64,000 bases of DNA. Source: Corynebacterium cystitidis. GTDB taxonomy: Bacteria; Actinomycetota; Actinomycetes; Mycobacteriales; Mycobacteriaceae. The translations under genes and the position numbers were made by a program. Of the stretch, positions 51,369-59,984 are shown one piece after another (the first letter of the stretch is position 1; the number at the start of each line of letters is the position of its first letter). The notes below the pieces were generated by a model. It did not search any database and had not been told where the DNA came from. It saw only the letters and a list, made by a program, of their open reading frames with translations. The stretch covers positions 1,054,001 to 1,118,000 of the forward strand of contig NZ_LT906473.1 of the NCBI RefSeq assembly GCF_900187295.1, given 5' to 3'.

Positions 51369-52400
51369 ATGAGTATGAGCGACTACGATGCACTCCTCGT
51401 CCTTTCCTTCGGTGGCCCCGAAAGCAATGACGAGGTTGTTCCCTTTCTAGAGAACGTCACCCGCGGTCGAGGAATCCCACGTGAGCGCCTCGAACAGGTA
51501 GGTGAGCACTATTTTCACTTCGATGGTGTCAGCCCACTCAACCGTTTGAACCGAGAGATAATCGAGAATCTCGAAGACATCATTGAGGAACGCGGACATG
51601 AGCTTCCGGTGTATTTTGGTAACCGTAATTGGCACCCGATGGCCAAAGATACCGCTGAGCAGATCGCTCGGGATGGACACTCCAATGTCCTGGTCTTCGC
51701 TACCTCGGCGTGGGGTGGCTACTCGGCCTGCCGTCAGTACGACGAGGACATCGTCGACATGCGCGAAGCGACCTCAGGAGTGGACTACACAAAGCTGTGG
51801 CAGTTCTATGCTCACCCGACGTTTATTCGCCTCATGGCCAAAGATTTGAAAAAGGCTTGGGATAGCGCCGACAAGGATGCCACCAAGGTCCTGTTCACGG
51901 CGCACTCGGTCCCGACTGTAGCGGACGAGGTTGCCGGTGGCCCAGGAGATCCGCATTTATATTCCCGCCAGGTAGCAGAATCGTCTCGACTAATCGCGGA
52001 GGCAGCAGGCATTGATGACTACGAAGTGGTATGGCAGTCTCGCTCCGGTAGTCCGCGCACCCCTTGGCTGGAGCCGGACGTGGTAGACCGAACTGAGGAG
52101 CTTTCGCGTGCCGACGAATCCTTCAAGCACTTGATTTGCGTGCCTGTCGGTTTCATCTCGGATCATATGGAAGTGATCTGGGACCTCGATACCGAGTTGA
52201 AAGAAGCGTGCGATGAAGCCGGCATTAGCTTGGAACGCACTCCAACCGTTGGGCATACACGGGATTTCGCGGAGATGGTTATCGACATCGTGGAAAATGT
52301 TGGCCAAGACGTTGCACCACAGAGCTTGTCGACGGTCACAGTTCAAGGCTGCACAGTCAACGGTGCCCCGTGCGCCCCTGGCTGCTGCAAGAAAGACTAG
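51369..52400 (+). CDS. hemH: Ferrochelatase (coproporphyrin type)
   Basis: Inserts Fe2+ into the porphyrin; actinobacteria use coproporphyrin III (hence CpfC). The 343 residues include LLVLSFGGPESNDEVVPFL, LFTAHSVPT with the catalytic histidine, and the actinobacterial C-terminal cysteine cluster GCTVNGAPCAPGCCKKD, consistent with a [2Fe-2S] site. ATG 51369 has no Shine-Dalgarno; TAGGCT at 51356-51361 is 7 nt upstream, suggesting a leaderless message; ATG 51375 is an in-frame alternative. Its stop codon shares the tetranucleotide CTAG with the stop of the convergent downstream gene. Confidence 0.95.
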   Translation: MSMSDYDALLVLSFGGPESNDEVVPFLENVTRGRGIPRERLEQVGEHYFHFDGVSPLNRLNREIIENLEDIIEERGHELPVYFGNRNWHPMAKDTAEQIARDGHSNVLVFATSAWGGYSACRQYDEDIVDMREATSGVDYTKLWQFYAHPTFIRLMAKDLKKAWDSADKDATKVLFTAHSVPTVADEVAGGPGDPHLYSRQVAESSRLIAEAAGIDDYEVVWQSRSGSPRTPWLEPDVVDRTEELSRADESFKHLICVPVGFISDHMEVIWDLDTELKEACDEAGISLERTPTVGHTRDFAEMVIDIVENVGQDVAPQSLSTVTVQGCTVNGAPCAPGCCKKD

Positions 52401-53146
52401 CTAGTGCGCCAGTAATCGTGGACCGCATCCGCAACGCCTGCCATTCTGGCAGTGCGGATGTGGCGCCACAACGCGAACAAGTGGGGGTCTAGACTGTGGT
52501 CACCAATGCGATCAGTCACAGTCTCAATGATTGCGGCGACGCGATCGGCGCGAGCAAATAGTTTTGCAGCTCGAGGCGTGACGCTACTCGGCAGGCCTGG
52601 TGTGTCGTAGAAGTCAGCGAGAGAACCCACGGTTAACCGGGGGTTCGACAATTCGTCCGAACGGTACCCGGTGGCTTCGATTAATGCAGCTGCTCCGTCC
52701 GTTGCCTGCGCTAGCAGCTGGTCAGCCTCCCCCGGAGTCAGCCACGCTGGCTCAGGAAGGCGAGACTCCTCGTCGAACGCGCGCCAGGCAACGCCATTGT
52801 CGTCGTAGCGTGGAACGAGGATATGTGACACACCGCCACGCCCACGGACAACAAGGGCACCAGCAGACGTTAGGGCAGCAGCCGCCGCCGAGCCAGCGGG
52901 TATGGCTGCTGCCTGGCCCGGCCCCCACAAGATCAGCCTCAGCACCGGCTCCTCCCCGTGGGTGTCGGCACGCGCTCGGATCTCACGGAGCATGTCGACG
53001 ATCGGGCCACCATTCCACCGATGTGTTCCACCCAGCGCGGACAGCGCCGATAAGACTGAGTCTGTCGGCTCGTGGCCGTGCAACCAAGCGGCCAGCCAGA
53101 CAGCAGTATTTTGCAGCGGTGAGTAAACTTGGGCGCGCATCTCCAT
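52397..53146 (-). CDS. Conserved protein (Rv1486c-like)
   Basis: Unknown function. The 249 residues start MEMRAQVYSPLQNTAVWLAA, contain a region with RLILWGPGQAAAIPAGS (about 65-85), and end with helical sequence; no signal peptide or membrane segment is evident. By position between hemH and nfeD it matches Rv1486c. The frame opens far upstream, but that part overlaps the divergent gene. ATG 53146 is favoured because a perfect TATAAT (minus strand, 53159-53154) ends 7 nt before it; ATG 53155 and 53140 are in frame too. Stops in the CTAG shared with hemH. Confidence 0.8.
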   Translation of the reverse strand: MEMRAQVYSPLQNTAVWLAAWLHGHEPTDSVLSALSALGGTHRWNGGPIVDMLREIRARADTHGEEPVLRLILWGPGQAAAIPAGSAAAAALTSAGALVVRGRGGVSHILVPRYDDNGVAWRAFDEESRLPEPAWLTPGEADQLLAQATDGAAALIEATGYRSDELSNPRLTVGSLADFYDTPGLPSSVTPRAAKLFARADRVAAIIETVTDRIGDHSLDPHLFALWRHIRTARMAGVADAVHDYWRTS

Positions 53147-53153
53147 TCGGGGC

Positions 53154-53170
53154 ATTATAGCCGATACACT
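53154..53170. promoter_or_regulatory. Back-to-back -10 elements of a divergent leaderless pair
   Basis: TATAAT on the minus strand (53159-53154) and TACACT on the plus strand (53165-53170) lie 5 bp apart. They serve start codons at 53146 (-) and 53180 (+), only 33 bp apart, with no Shine-Dalgarno for either gene. Confidence 0.6.
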
Positions 53171-53179
53171 AACCAGGTT

Positions 53180-54019
53180 ATGAGCACTGATGATCGATAT
53201 AGGGGCGACATTTTCTCCGGCCACGCGCGTACCAAAGCGCCCACCTACCCGGAGGTGCCAGCGAAACCGGGCATCGTTGTGGAAGTCTTCGGTGACGATT
53301 TCGTCGGCGCCGTCATCCAGTTCGAGAAGACCTACGACGGCCACTTCGTCCGCCTCGAGGACCGCTACGGCGCCCAGCGCCTGTTCAAAATGATACCCGG
53401 CGCGTTTCTTTATGAAGGCCAGCGGGTAACGCTCACACGATTCGTCGAAAAGCAGGCTCCGCGCAGGTCTAACTCCGGCTCGAGGCGCGTCGACAATGTA
53501 CAAGCCAAAGTGGCTATGCCGTCGCGGATTTGGGTGGAAGGTATTCATGATGCTGCCATCGTGGAGAAGGTCTGGGGCCACGACCTACGCGTCGAAGGTG
53601 TTGTGGTGGAATACCTTGAGGGTCTAGACAATCTGCCGCAGCGGCTCAGTGAGTTCAAACCCGGGCCGGGCCGACGTATCGGGGTCCTCGCGGACCACCT
53701 GGTGGAAGGGTCGAAAGAATCGCGTCTTGTGGCCAACGTGGGCCCGGATGTGTTGGTGACAGGACATCCCTACATTGATATTTGGGCAGCGGTGCGGCCG
53801 GAACGCCTCGGTATTCGTGCTTGGCCCGAGGTGCCTTACGGGGAGGATTGGAAAACCGGCGTGTGCCACCGCCTGGGATGGTCGGACCCGAAAGAGGGAT
53901 GGAACCGGGTGTACAACGCCGTCAATTCCTTCCGCGATCTCGATTCCACACTGATCGGGGCGGTGGAAAGGTTGGTTGATTTCGTGACAATCCCTGAGCT
54001 TTCCAAAGAAGATATGTAA
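53180..54019 (+). CDS. DUF3097 family protein
   Basis: Conserved actinobacterial protein of unknown function, 279 residues. It begins STDDRYRGDIFSGHARTKAP, has a basic mid-region (KQAPRRSNSGSRR) and a well-conserved C-terminal part with WVEGIHDAAIVEKVWGHDLR, GVLADHLVEGSKES, VTGHPYIDIWAAVRPERLG and FRDLDSTLIGAVERLV. The WVEGIHDAAIVEKVWG segment with later acidic residues recalls a Toprim-like nucleotidyl fold, but that is inference. ATG 53180 has TACACT 9 nt upstream. Its stop region carries the likely -10 for nfeD. Confidence 0.82.
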   Translation: MSTDDRYRGDIFSGHARTKAPTYPEVPAKPGIVVEVFGDDFVGAVIQFEKTYDGHFVRLEDRYGAQRLFKMIPGAFLYEGQRVTLTRFVEKQAPRRSNSGSRRVDNVQAKVAMPSRIWVEGIHDAAIVEKVWGHDLRVEGVVVEYLEGLDNLPQRLSEFKPGPGRRIGVLADHLVEGSKESRLVANVGPDVLVTGHPYIDIWAAVRPERLGIRAWPEVPYGEDWKTGVCHRLGWSDPKEGWNRVYNAVNSFRDLDSTLIGAVERLVDFVTIPELSKEDM

Positions 54020-54029
54020 AGTTTGTGGC

Positions 54030-54458
54030 GTGGGTCCCCTTATCTGGCTAATCGCAACGCTTGTTCTCGCCGGCATTGAGCTGGCCGTAGGCGAATTCAC
54101 CCTGCTCATGCTAGCCGGTGGTGCTCTAGCCGCCACCGGTGTCGCGCTTTTCGACGTCCCCTTATGGGCCGAAGTACTCGTGTTTGCGGCCGCCTCTGCC
54201 GGCTTAATGTTGTTTCTTCGCCCGTACTTAAAGAAGCGCTATCACCAGCCCAAGGTTCTGGACATATCGCCACGGGCGCTCGTCGGAAAGCGTGCTGAAG
54301 TGATCGAGGAGATCGGGCCCGGTGGGGGCCAAGTGAGGCTGGACGGGTCGATTTGGTCGGCAAAGTCCATTGACCCGCAGGAGACCATCCCCGTTGGTGA
54401 ATCCGTCGTGGTGGCGGAAATCGACGGGCCAACTGCCGTTGTTTGGAAGGATACTTAA
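54030..54458 (+). CDS. NfeD-family membrane protein
   Basis: 142 residues with an N-terminal hydrophobic hairpin (PLIWLIATLVLAGIELAVG, TLLMLAGGALAATGVALF, AEVLVFAAASAGLMLFL) and a C-terminal OB-fold (about 75-142, ALVGKRAEVIEEIGPGGGQV). NfeD proteins associate with SPFH/stomatin partners, and the next gene is one. GTG 54030 has TAAAGT (54017-54022), overlapping the DUF3097 stop, 7 nt upstream, so it may be leaderless. Matches Rv1487. Confidence 0.88.
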   Translation: MGPLIWLIATLVLAGIELAVGEFTLLMLAGGALAATGVALFDVPLWAEVLVFAAASAGLMLFLRPYLKKRYHQPKVLDISPRALVGKRAEVIEEIGPGGGQVRLDGSIWSAKSIDPQETIPVGESVVVAEIDGPTAVVWKDT

Positions 54459-54461
54459 ACT

Positions 54462-55709
54462 ATGGTCGCAACTATTGCAGTCATTCTCGTACTCATCCTC
54501 ATTGCTGCGGTGGTGTTCAAATCCATCGCGCTGATCCCACAAGGTGAAGCCGCCGTGATCGAGCGGTTGGGTTCCTACACGCGCACTGTGTCAGGCGGGC
54601 TCACACTGCTCGTGCCTTTTATTGAACGGGTGCGTGCCCGCGTAGACACCCGTGAACGCGTGGTATCTTTCCCGCCTCAGGCCGTGATCACCCAAGATAA
54701 CCTGACCGTTGCTATCGACATCGTGGTCACATTCCAGATCAATGACCCTGCGCGCGCCATCTACGGTGTTGATAACTACCTGGTGGGCGTGGAGCAAATC
54801 TCTGTGGCCACCCTGCGTGACGTGGTCGGCGGAATGACGTTGGAGGAAACACTGACCAGCCGCGAAACCATCAACCGCCGCCTGCGCGGAGAGCTCGATG
54901 CCGCTACCGCGAAGTGGGGCCTGCGGATTTCCCGAGTGGAGCTCAAAGCGATTGATCCGCCACCATCGATCCAGCAATCGATGGAAATGCAGATGAAAGC
55001 AGACCGCGAGAAGCGTGCCATGATTCTTACCGCTGAAGGCCAACGAGAGTCTGATATCAAGACCGCTGAAGGTGAAAAGCAGGCAAGAATCCTCTCCGCT
55101 GAGGGCGAGAAGCATGCCGCGATCTTGGCCGCTGAGGCGGAGCGTCAGGCCACCATTTTGCGGGCCGAAGGTGAGCGCGCCGCGAAGTTGCTCAACGCAC
55201 AGGGTGAGGCCCGCGCAATTCAGAAGGTCAACGCCGCCATTAAGTCCTCCGAGGTCACTCCTGAAGTACTCACGTACCAGTATCTAGACAAGCTGCCACA
55301 AATGGCGCAAGGCGAAGCCTCGACGATGTTTATGATCCCGTCGCAGTTTGGTGACTCGCTGGAGCTGTTTGCCAAAGCATTCGCGAACAAGGACGAGGAC
55401 GGCGTATTCCGTTACGAGCCCGCAAAGGCAGATGATGCCACCAAGGAAATGGCCGGCCAAGACGACACCGACGCTTGGTTCGAGACCGCGACGGATCCCG
55501 AAATTGCACGCGCAGTGGCTGAAGCGCGCGCCGTGGCGAACAAACCTGCGGAATCTCCGCTGTCCGCGGAGCTGGGTAACGGGCCGGAGGCACCAAACTC
55601 GCTGGGATCAGGCGCAGGTTCAGCAACTGAGACGTCGGCACGCGCCATCGACACGCAGCCGTCACAGGCTGAGGACCCTACTCTTCACCCTGAGCAGAAG
55701 CAGGAGTAG
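54462..55709 (+). CDS. SPFH/stomatin-like membrane protein
   Basis: Membrane-anchored band-7 protein thought to organise membrane domains with NfeD. The 415 residues have one N-terminal transmembrane helix (about 2-21), the SPFH domain (about 25-200, GEAAVIERLGSYTRTVSGG, DNYLVGVEQISVATLRDVVG), an alanine/glutamate-rich coiled coil (about 180-260 with repeated AEGE/AEAER units) and a polar C-terminal tail. ATG 54462 lies 3 bp after nfeD. Matches Rv1488. Its last 32 bp overlap the convergent HTH gene. Confidence 0.92.
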   Translation: MVATIAVILVLILIAAVVFKSIALIPQGEAAVIERLGSYTRTVSGGLTLLVPFIERVRARVDTRERVVSFPPQAVITQDNLTVAIDIVVTFQINDPARAIYGVDNYLVGVEQISVATLRDVVGGMTLEETLTSRETINRRLRGELDAATAKWGLRISRVELKAIDPPPSIQQSMEMQMKADREKRAMILTAEGQRESDIKTAEGEKQARILSAEGEKHAAILAAEAERQATILRAEGERAAKLLNAQGEARAIQKVNAAIKSSEVTPEVLTYQYLDKLPQMAQGEASTMFMIPSQFGDSLELFAKAFANKDEDGVFRYEPAKADDATKEMAGQDDTDAWFETATDPEIARAVAEARAVANKPAESPLSAELGNGPEAPNSLGSGAGSATETSARAIDTQPSQAEDPTLHPEQKQE

Positions 55710-56250
55710 TTGCCCGAGTAATCAAGTTGACCGCGAGGTGCCACCCGGCCTGTTCCGCCTGCCAGCCTGCGGCTTGGAGGCGTTGGCTCATTGCCTGTTT
55801 GGAGATGCCGAGCTGCTGTGCAGCCTCATTCTGATTCAAACCCCGACGCACCAACGAGGTTGCCTCACGTCCCTCGACGGTACGTTTCGCCAACACATGG
55901 GCGACAAGCGCGAACGTGGCGGCGATATCGTCGGCGTCACTGCTTTCGCGAACACTATCGACAACCACTCGCACCTGTGCAGGGCGGGTACCTACGGCAG
56001 CGGTTGCCGCAAATGTGGCGGGCCCATGGTCGGTGATCCCGAGTCCGATCGCCCAATTCGCATCCGACAGCAACGCCATTATTAAGTCGCACGTTTCGAC
56101 GGGGCCTTGCACATGCGCGCGAATATCTTCCACGCCGACATGTTCGAAGGTGCCGACACCGGGAAGCGTCGATAGGGCTTCGGCGGAGCGTCGCACCAGT
56201 TCGGCTCGACGCGATTCGCGTCCACGATAGCGGGCATGTACAGCAATCAC
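55678..56250 (-). CDS. HTH-containing protein, SatD-like N-terminal region
   Basis: 190 residues of uncertain function. The N-terminal half (IAVHARYRGRESRRAELVRR ... ANWAIGLGIT) loosely resembles SatD-family proteins; the C-terminal part has a clear helix-turn-helix, GLNQNEAAQQLGISKQAMSQ, preceding RLQAAGW. Probably a DNA-binding regulator. The frame is open further upstream, but GTG 56250 is favoured: TAGACT (minus strand, 56263-56258) is 7 nt before it, a likely leaderless start, located in the 16-bp gap behind the DedA-like gene. Ends overlapping the SPFH gene by 32 bp. Confidence 0.7.
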   Translation of the reverse strand: MIAVHARYRGRESRRAELVRRSAEALSTLPGVGTFEHVGVEDIRAHVQGPVETCDLIMALLSDANWAIGLGITDHGPATFAATAAVGTRPAQVRVVVDSVRESSDADDIAATFALVAHVLAKRTVEGREATSLVRRGLNQNEAAQQLGISKQAMSQRLQAAGWQAEQAGWHLAVNLITRATTPASAQGEE

Positions 56251-56266
56251 AGTAGCCAGTCTACCT

Positions 56267-56938
56267 TCAGGGCTTGACGGTGCGGGAATCGCGCAGGGTG
56301 TTGTCGGCACGCGCCCTGCGCGTATCGACGACCAACCCTGTCAAACCCACCAGTGCCAGCACCGCCATCGTTGTGATCACGGCGGGGTTAGCCTCTCCTG
56401 TGAGCGTGTCTCCGAACAGCGTCATCAGTATCGTGCCCGGGGCGGAACCGATCAGTGTTGCCACAGTAAACGGAACGAGGCGGACCTTGGTGAGCGCTGC
56501 GACATAATTCATTATTGAAAATGGAACACCAGCGATCAGCCTTAAGCTAATCACAGCTACCCATCCGCGGCGCTCCAAATGATCGTTGATTTGTGCAACG
56601 GTAGGATGCGTCAACCGCGGTGCAATCCAGTCCCGCAGCAGCCCGCGCACCATCACCAGAGAAATCGCCGCGGCGATAGTAGTTGCAGTTAACGCGATGA
56701 CGATACCCCAGAACGGGCCGAAAAGTATGCCCGCTGACAATGTCATAACGGTGCGTGGAATAGGCAACTGCGTGATCAAGACGTATAGCAGCCAGAAAAC
56801 CACTGGAAACCAGGCGCCGGTGGTCTCGGCCCACTCGCGTAGAACTGCCAGGGATGGAACGTCGAGCAGTGCCCACGCCACGACGAACACCACACCGGCG
56901 ATGACGATGGTGGCTAGTTTGCCCGTGCGACTATTCAT
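56267..56938 (-). CDS. DedA/TVP38-family (VTT domain) membrane protein
   Basis: 223-residue membrane protein of the SNARE-associated/VTT family, relatives of which act in lipid scrambling or undecaprenyl-phosphate recycling. Visible: two N-terminal hydrophobic segments, TLSAGILFGPFWGIVIALT with the re-entrant-loop glycines, RLIAGVPFSIMNYVAAL, and FTVATLIGSAPGTILMTLFG. ATG 56938 has GGGAGAA upstream; the longer open frame is not supported. Position fits Rv1491c. Divergent from the cupin gene. Confidence 0.85.
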   Translation of the reverse strand: MNSRTGKLATIVIAGVVFVVAWALLDVPSLAVLREWAETTGAWFPVVFWLLYVLITQLPIPRTVMTLSAGILFGPFWGIVIALTATTIAAAISLVMVRGLLRDWIAPRLTHPTVAQINDHLERRGWVAVISLRLIAGVPFSIMNYVAALTKVRLVPFTVATLIGSAPGTILMTLFGDTLTGEANPAVITTMAVLALVGLTGLVVDTRRARADNTLRDSRTVKP

Positions 56939-57030
56939 GGTTCTCCCAATTCTAATAGGCAACGGCGAAGGCACGGAAAAACGCCTATAATCGAAACCAT
57001 ACCTGCAGTCTAAAACCCAAAGGAGATTCA

Positions 57031-57456
57031 ATGGCTGACTTGCGTACCGACCACGGTCCGAACCCATACGTCCTGGACATAGAAGATGTGACCAAGCGCA
57101 ACGATGCGTTCCGCGACACACTGTGGACCGGCCAGTTCCTGCAGATGACCGTCATGTCCATTCCAGCAGGTGGAGAAATCGGCGCTGAAGTCCATGACGA
57201 CCACGACCAGTTCCTCCGTCTTGAAGGAGGCAAAGGTCGCGTCATGATCGGCGAGTCCGAGGATAATCTCGAGATTGACCAGGTTGTCGAAGATGACTTT
57301 GCGATCTTCGTGCCAGCAGGCAAGTGGCACAACCTGGTGAACGAGGGGGAGGAGCCAGTGAAGCTGTACTCCATTTACGCGGCCCCTGACCACGTCAAAG
57401 GTACCTTCCACCAGACAAAGGAAGATGCTGACAACGACCCGAACGAGCAGCACTAG
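57031..57456 (+). CDS. Cupin-domain protein
   Basis: 141-residue single cupin of unknown substrate. Metal-binding motifs are visible: EVHDDHDQFLRLEGGKG (His, His, Glu) and PAGKWHNLVN (His). The N-terminal LWTGQFLQMTVMSIPAG and the C-terminal acidic, His-containing tail are typical of small mannose-6-phosphate isomerase-like cupins. Strong AAAGGAG site before ATG 57031. Followed by a strong hairpin shared with the tRNA-Leu terminator. Confidence 0.87.
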   Translation: MADLRTDHGPNPYVLDIEDVTKRNDAFRDTLWTGQFLQMTVMSIPAGGEIGAEVHDDHDQFLRLEGGKGRVMIGESEDNLEIDQVVEDDFAIFVPAGKWHNLVNEGEEPVKLYSIYAAPDHVKGTFHQTKEDADNDPNEQH

Positions 57457-57507
57457 TCGAGGCAAACTTACGGAGCGCAACAGCGCGCCTTCGGTCTGCT
57501 AACAGAA

Positions 57508-57546
57508 AAGTCTCGTGGCATCGCTTCAGGCGGTGCCACGAGACTT
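57508..57546. terminator. Terminator between cupin gene and tRNA-Leu
   Basis: A 13-bp perfect stem (57508-57520 with 57534-57546), extended by an inner short stem. On the minus strand it ends in TTTTCTG, fitting termination of the tRNA transcript; on the plus strand it may also stop the cupin transcript. Confidence 0.85.
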
Positions 57547-57553
57547 CATATCG

Positions 57554-57640
57554 TGCCCGAGGGGGGACTTGAACCCCCACGTCCGTTAATAGAACACTAC
57601 CACCTCAAGGTAGCGCGTCTGCCAATTCCGCCACCCGGGC
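57554..57640 (-). tRNA. tRNA-Leu (anticodon GAG)
   Basis: 87 nt, folding as a class II tRNA. The acceptor stem GCCCGGG pairs with CTCGGGC (one wobble), with discriminator A; the D-arm TGGCGGAATTGGCAGACGCG is typical of tRNA-Leu, the anticodon loop CTTGAGG gives GAG, a variable arm follows, and the T-arm contains GGTTCAAGTCC. CCA is not encoded. A terminator follows immediately downstream. Confidence 0.95.
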
Positions 57641-57857
57641 CGGGTGATGCACTCAGCATACTGCTGAACACCTCGACTACTCTAGCCTGAACGCCCAGAG
57701 ACACACAAATCACCACGTCACCGTTTGAAAAGAGCAAACACTAACGGGTGGGCATCGATGGGGAGTTCCATCGTTATAAACCGCGGGCCGCTTTTCAGAT
57801 GAGATCAAAATCATCGACGTGGCCCCGCGATCGTGCATGATCGGGTAGAAAAGGGGT

Positions 57858-58412
57858 ATGACACATTCAACGCCTGATTACGTACAAGACCGATTTCCGG
57901 GGCCGGATCCCTATGCGCCTTTGAAGGATCTGCCCGAGTTTTCCCTGACATCAACTGACCTGGCCAACGGTGATGAACTGCCGGAAAAGCTGCGCGCGCC
58001 ACAGTCCGTGTCGCCGCAGTTGAGCTGGTCCGACCTACCGGAAGGCACTAAGTCACTGGCGATTACCTGCTATGACCCGGACGCACCAACCGGTGCGGGT
58101 TTCTGGCACTGGGCTGTATTCAACATTCCAGTTTCTGTTACCGAACTCGAGTCTGGAGCAGGATCCGACGCCTCCTTGGGAGGTATCGACGGCGTGATCA
58201 CGCTCAAGGGTGACAGCGGGCAGGCCGAGCACTACGGTGCTGCTCCACCGGCTGGCCACGGCCCCCACCGTTACCTATATGCGGTGCACGCCGTGGACGT
58301 CGAAAAGCTCGATGTTGACCCCGATGCCACCCCGACCGTGCTAGGTTTTAATCTCTACTTCCATTCCATCGCTCGCACGGTGCTTTGGGGGTACTACGAA
58401 AACCCTAGCTAG
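57858..58412 (+). CDS. YbhB/YbcL family PEBP-like protein
   Basis: 184-residue phosphatidylethanolamine-binding-protein-like protein, cytosolic, ligand unknown. Family motifs: SPQLSWSDLPEGTKSLAITC with YDPDAPTG, FWHWAVFNIP, YGAAPPAGHGPHRYLYAVHA. Corresponds to Rv2140c. ATG 57858 is preceded by AAAGGGG only 1 nt away and by TAGAAA; whether initiation uses a leader is unclear. Followed by a small membrane protein gene 16 bp later. Confidence 0.92.
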   Translation: MTHSTPDYVQDRFPGPDPYAPLKDLPEFSLTSTDLANGDELPEKLRAPQSVSPQLSWSDLPEGTKSLAITCYDPDAPTGAGFWHWAVFNIPVSVTELESGAGSDASLGGIDGVITLKGDSGQAEHYGAAPPAGHGPHRYLYAVHAVDVEKLDVDPDATPTVLGFNLYFHSIARTVLWGYYENPS

Positions 58413-58428
58413 AAATCAAGGCTTCAAG

Positions 58429-58770
58429 ATGCCAGTTCAACTCCGTGTCGGTGGCGCATTCATGTCACTGGCCGTGGTCCTGATTGTTCAAGCCGTCGTT
58501 GCGTTCATCACCGGTGGCGTATTCCAGGTCACCGTGGCAACGGTGCTCATCTGGGTGGCCGCGCTGATTTTCGGCGCTTTCGCCACGCAGCGTCGCGACC
58601 AACCAGGCTCTCGCTCACAAGTGATTGCACTGATCGTGGCGCTGGTCCTGATCATTTTCAGCGTTGTGCTTCCCACGACGGTGCTCACGACGACAGCGGC
58701 CTACTGGCTAGCGCTGTACGCCGCCGTGGCCGTCATCTGCGCCCTGATTCTGCGCCGCTCGGTTGTCTAA
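58429..58770 (+). CDS. Small four-helix membrane protein
   Basis: 113 residues with four hydrophobic segments (about 10-29, 33-50, 65-82, 87-107) separated by a basic loop TQRRDQPGSRSQ. No conserved catalytic motif is recognised. Same direction as the PEBP gene and 16 bp after it, AAGG about 8 nt before the ATG. Function unknown; codon use fits its neighbours. Confidence 0.7.
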   Translation: MPVQLRVGGAFMSLAVVLIVQAVVAFITGGVFQVTVATVLIWVAALIFGAFATQRRDQPGSRSQVIALIVALVLIIFSVVLPTTVLTTTAAYWLALYAAVAVICALILRRSVV

Positions 58771-58859
58771 ATCGCTTGTCGACGCCCCCCTTCAGTCTCC
58801 GCAGCGTCCAATATCCGCGCCGACGAGAACGTGGTGGGCCTGAAGGTAAGCGAAGCTTT

Positions 58860-59972
58860 CTAGTCGATCCAAGGGCGCCTACTGCCCACTGCTTGAGCGA
58901 TATTAGTCAAGCCGTGGGCTTTGACCTGGCGTGTTAGTCCGCGGTGAATGCGGTAGATCCATCCTGGACCATTGTAGATAAACGGAGTGTAGCCCTGAAG
59001 CAGGTGTGCGCCGGAGGTGATGCGCTCCCACGCCTGTTGCGGGGTGGAGATGCCACCGACGCTCACTAGCACGATTTTCCCGCCAACTCGCTTATCGAGG
59101 CGGCGCAGCACTTCAAGTGAGCGCTTATGCAGTGGCGCGCCTGAGATCCCTCCGGCGCCCATGGCGTTGACGGTTTCGGCGTCGGTGCTTAAGCCTGCCC
59201 TCGAGATCGTTGTGTTGGTGGCGATAATTCCGGCTAGTCCAAGTTCGACGGCCAGGTCTGCTACCGCGTCGATATCGTCGTCGGCAAGATCTGGGGCGAT
59301 TTTCACCAAAATGGGGGTCGTCGTCGCATCGGTGACCGCTTGAAGTAACGGCCGCAGAGACTCCACCGCCTGCAAATCACGCAGCCCGGGAGTGTTTGGT
59401 GAGGAAACGTTCACAGCAACGTAGTCTGCTAGTGGACCAAGCAAGGCGGCGCACTGGCGGAAGTCTGCCACCGCGTCCGAAGAAGTCTTATTTTTCCCAA
59501 TATTGATTCCTACAACATCATTCGATCGACGTGCCTTCAACGCCTTGGCCACGGCAAGGGCACCGTCGTTGTTGAATCCCATCCGGTTTAAGATCGCCTT
59601 ATCCTTGGGCAAGCGGTATAACCGGGGCGCCGGGTTCCCGGGCTGTGGTTTCGGCGTGACGGTGCCCAACTCTGCATAGCCAAAGCCCAACGCGCCCCAC
59701 GCGTCAACGGAGGCGGCGTTTTTATCAAAACCTGCTGCCAACCCCAGCGGGGCCGGAAAGTCCACGCCAAACAGCTCCTGGTGGAGGCAGGGATCGTCGT
59801 AACGCACTGCTTTCTTGGCTAACCGATTCACAGGGTAGGCCACGTGAAGGCCGCGCAGCCCGACGCTGATGATGTCGTGAATGCGCTCGGGAGAAAGGCG
59901 GAACATCGCCTTCAATGCAACGCCATAAGCGGTGTTGTAAGCGGAATCGAAGATGGTCTCAGCGGGGCTCAT
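58860..59972 (-). CDS. pyrD: Dihydroorotate dehydrogenase (quinone)
   Basis: Class 2 membrane-associated FMN enzyme of pyrimidine synthesis that passes electrons to menaquinone. The 370 residues have the amphipathic N-terminal region, [26 protein letters not shown], the catalytic serine in [23 protein letters not shown] and [19 protein letters not shown] 59972 has AAAGGA upstream. Downstream of the LppL-like lipoprotein gene, as Rv2139 and Rv2138 are neighbours. Confidence 0.96.
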   Translation of the reverse strand: MSPAETIFDSAYNTAYGVALKAMFRLSPERIHDIISVGLRGLHVAYPVNRLAKKAVRYDDPCLHQELFGVDFPAPLGLAAGFDKNAASVDAWGALGFGYAELGTVTPKPQPGNPAPRLYRLPKDKAILNRMGFNNDGALAVAKALKARRSNDVVGINIGKNKTSSDAVADFRQCAALLGPLADYVAVNVSSPNTPGLRDLQAVESLRPLLQAVTDATTTPILVKIAPDLADDDIDAVADLAVELGLAGIIATNTTISRAGLSTDAETVNAMGAGGISGAPLHKRSLEVLRRLDKRVGGKIVLVSVGGISTPQQAWERITSGAHLLQGYTPFIYNGPGWIYRIHRGLTRQVKAHGLTNIAQAVGSRRPWID

Positions 59973-59984
59973 CGGTGGGGTCCT

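Noticed and set aside
53147..53581. Extension of the Rv1486c-like protein upstream of 53146
   Set aside because: It is antisense to the well-supported DUF3097 gene.
58772..58853. Long-range inverted repeats (CGCTT/AAGCG and CCTTCAG/CTGAAGG) between the small membrane protein and pyrD
   Set aside because: The pairing is asymmetric with a loop of over 40 nt, so it is not convincing as a terminator or structured RNA.
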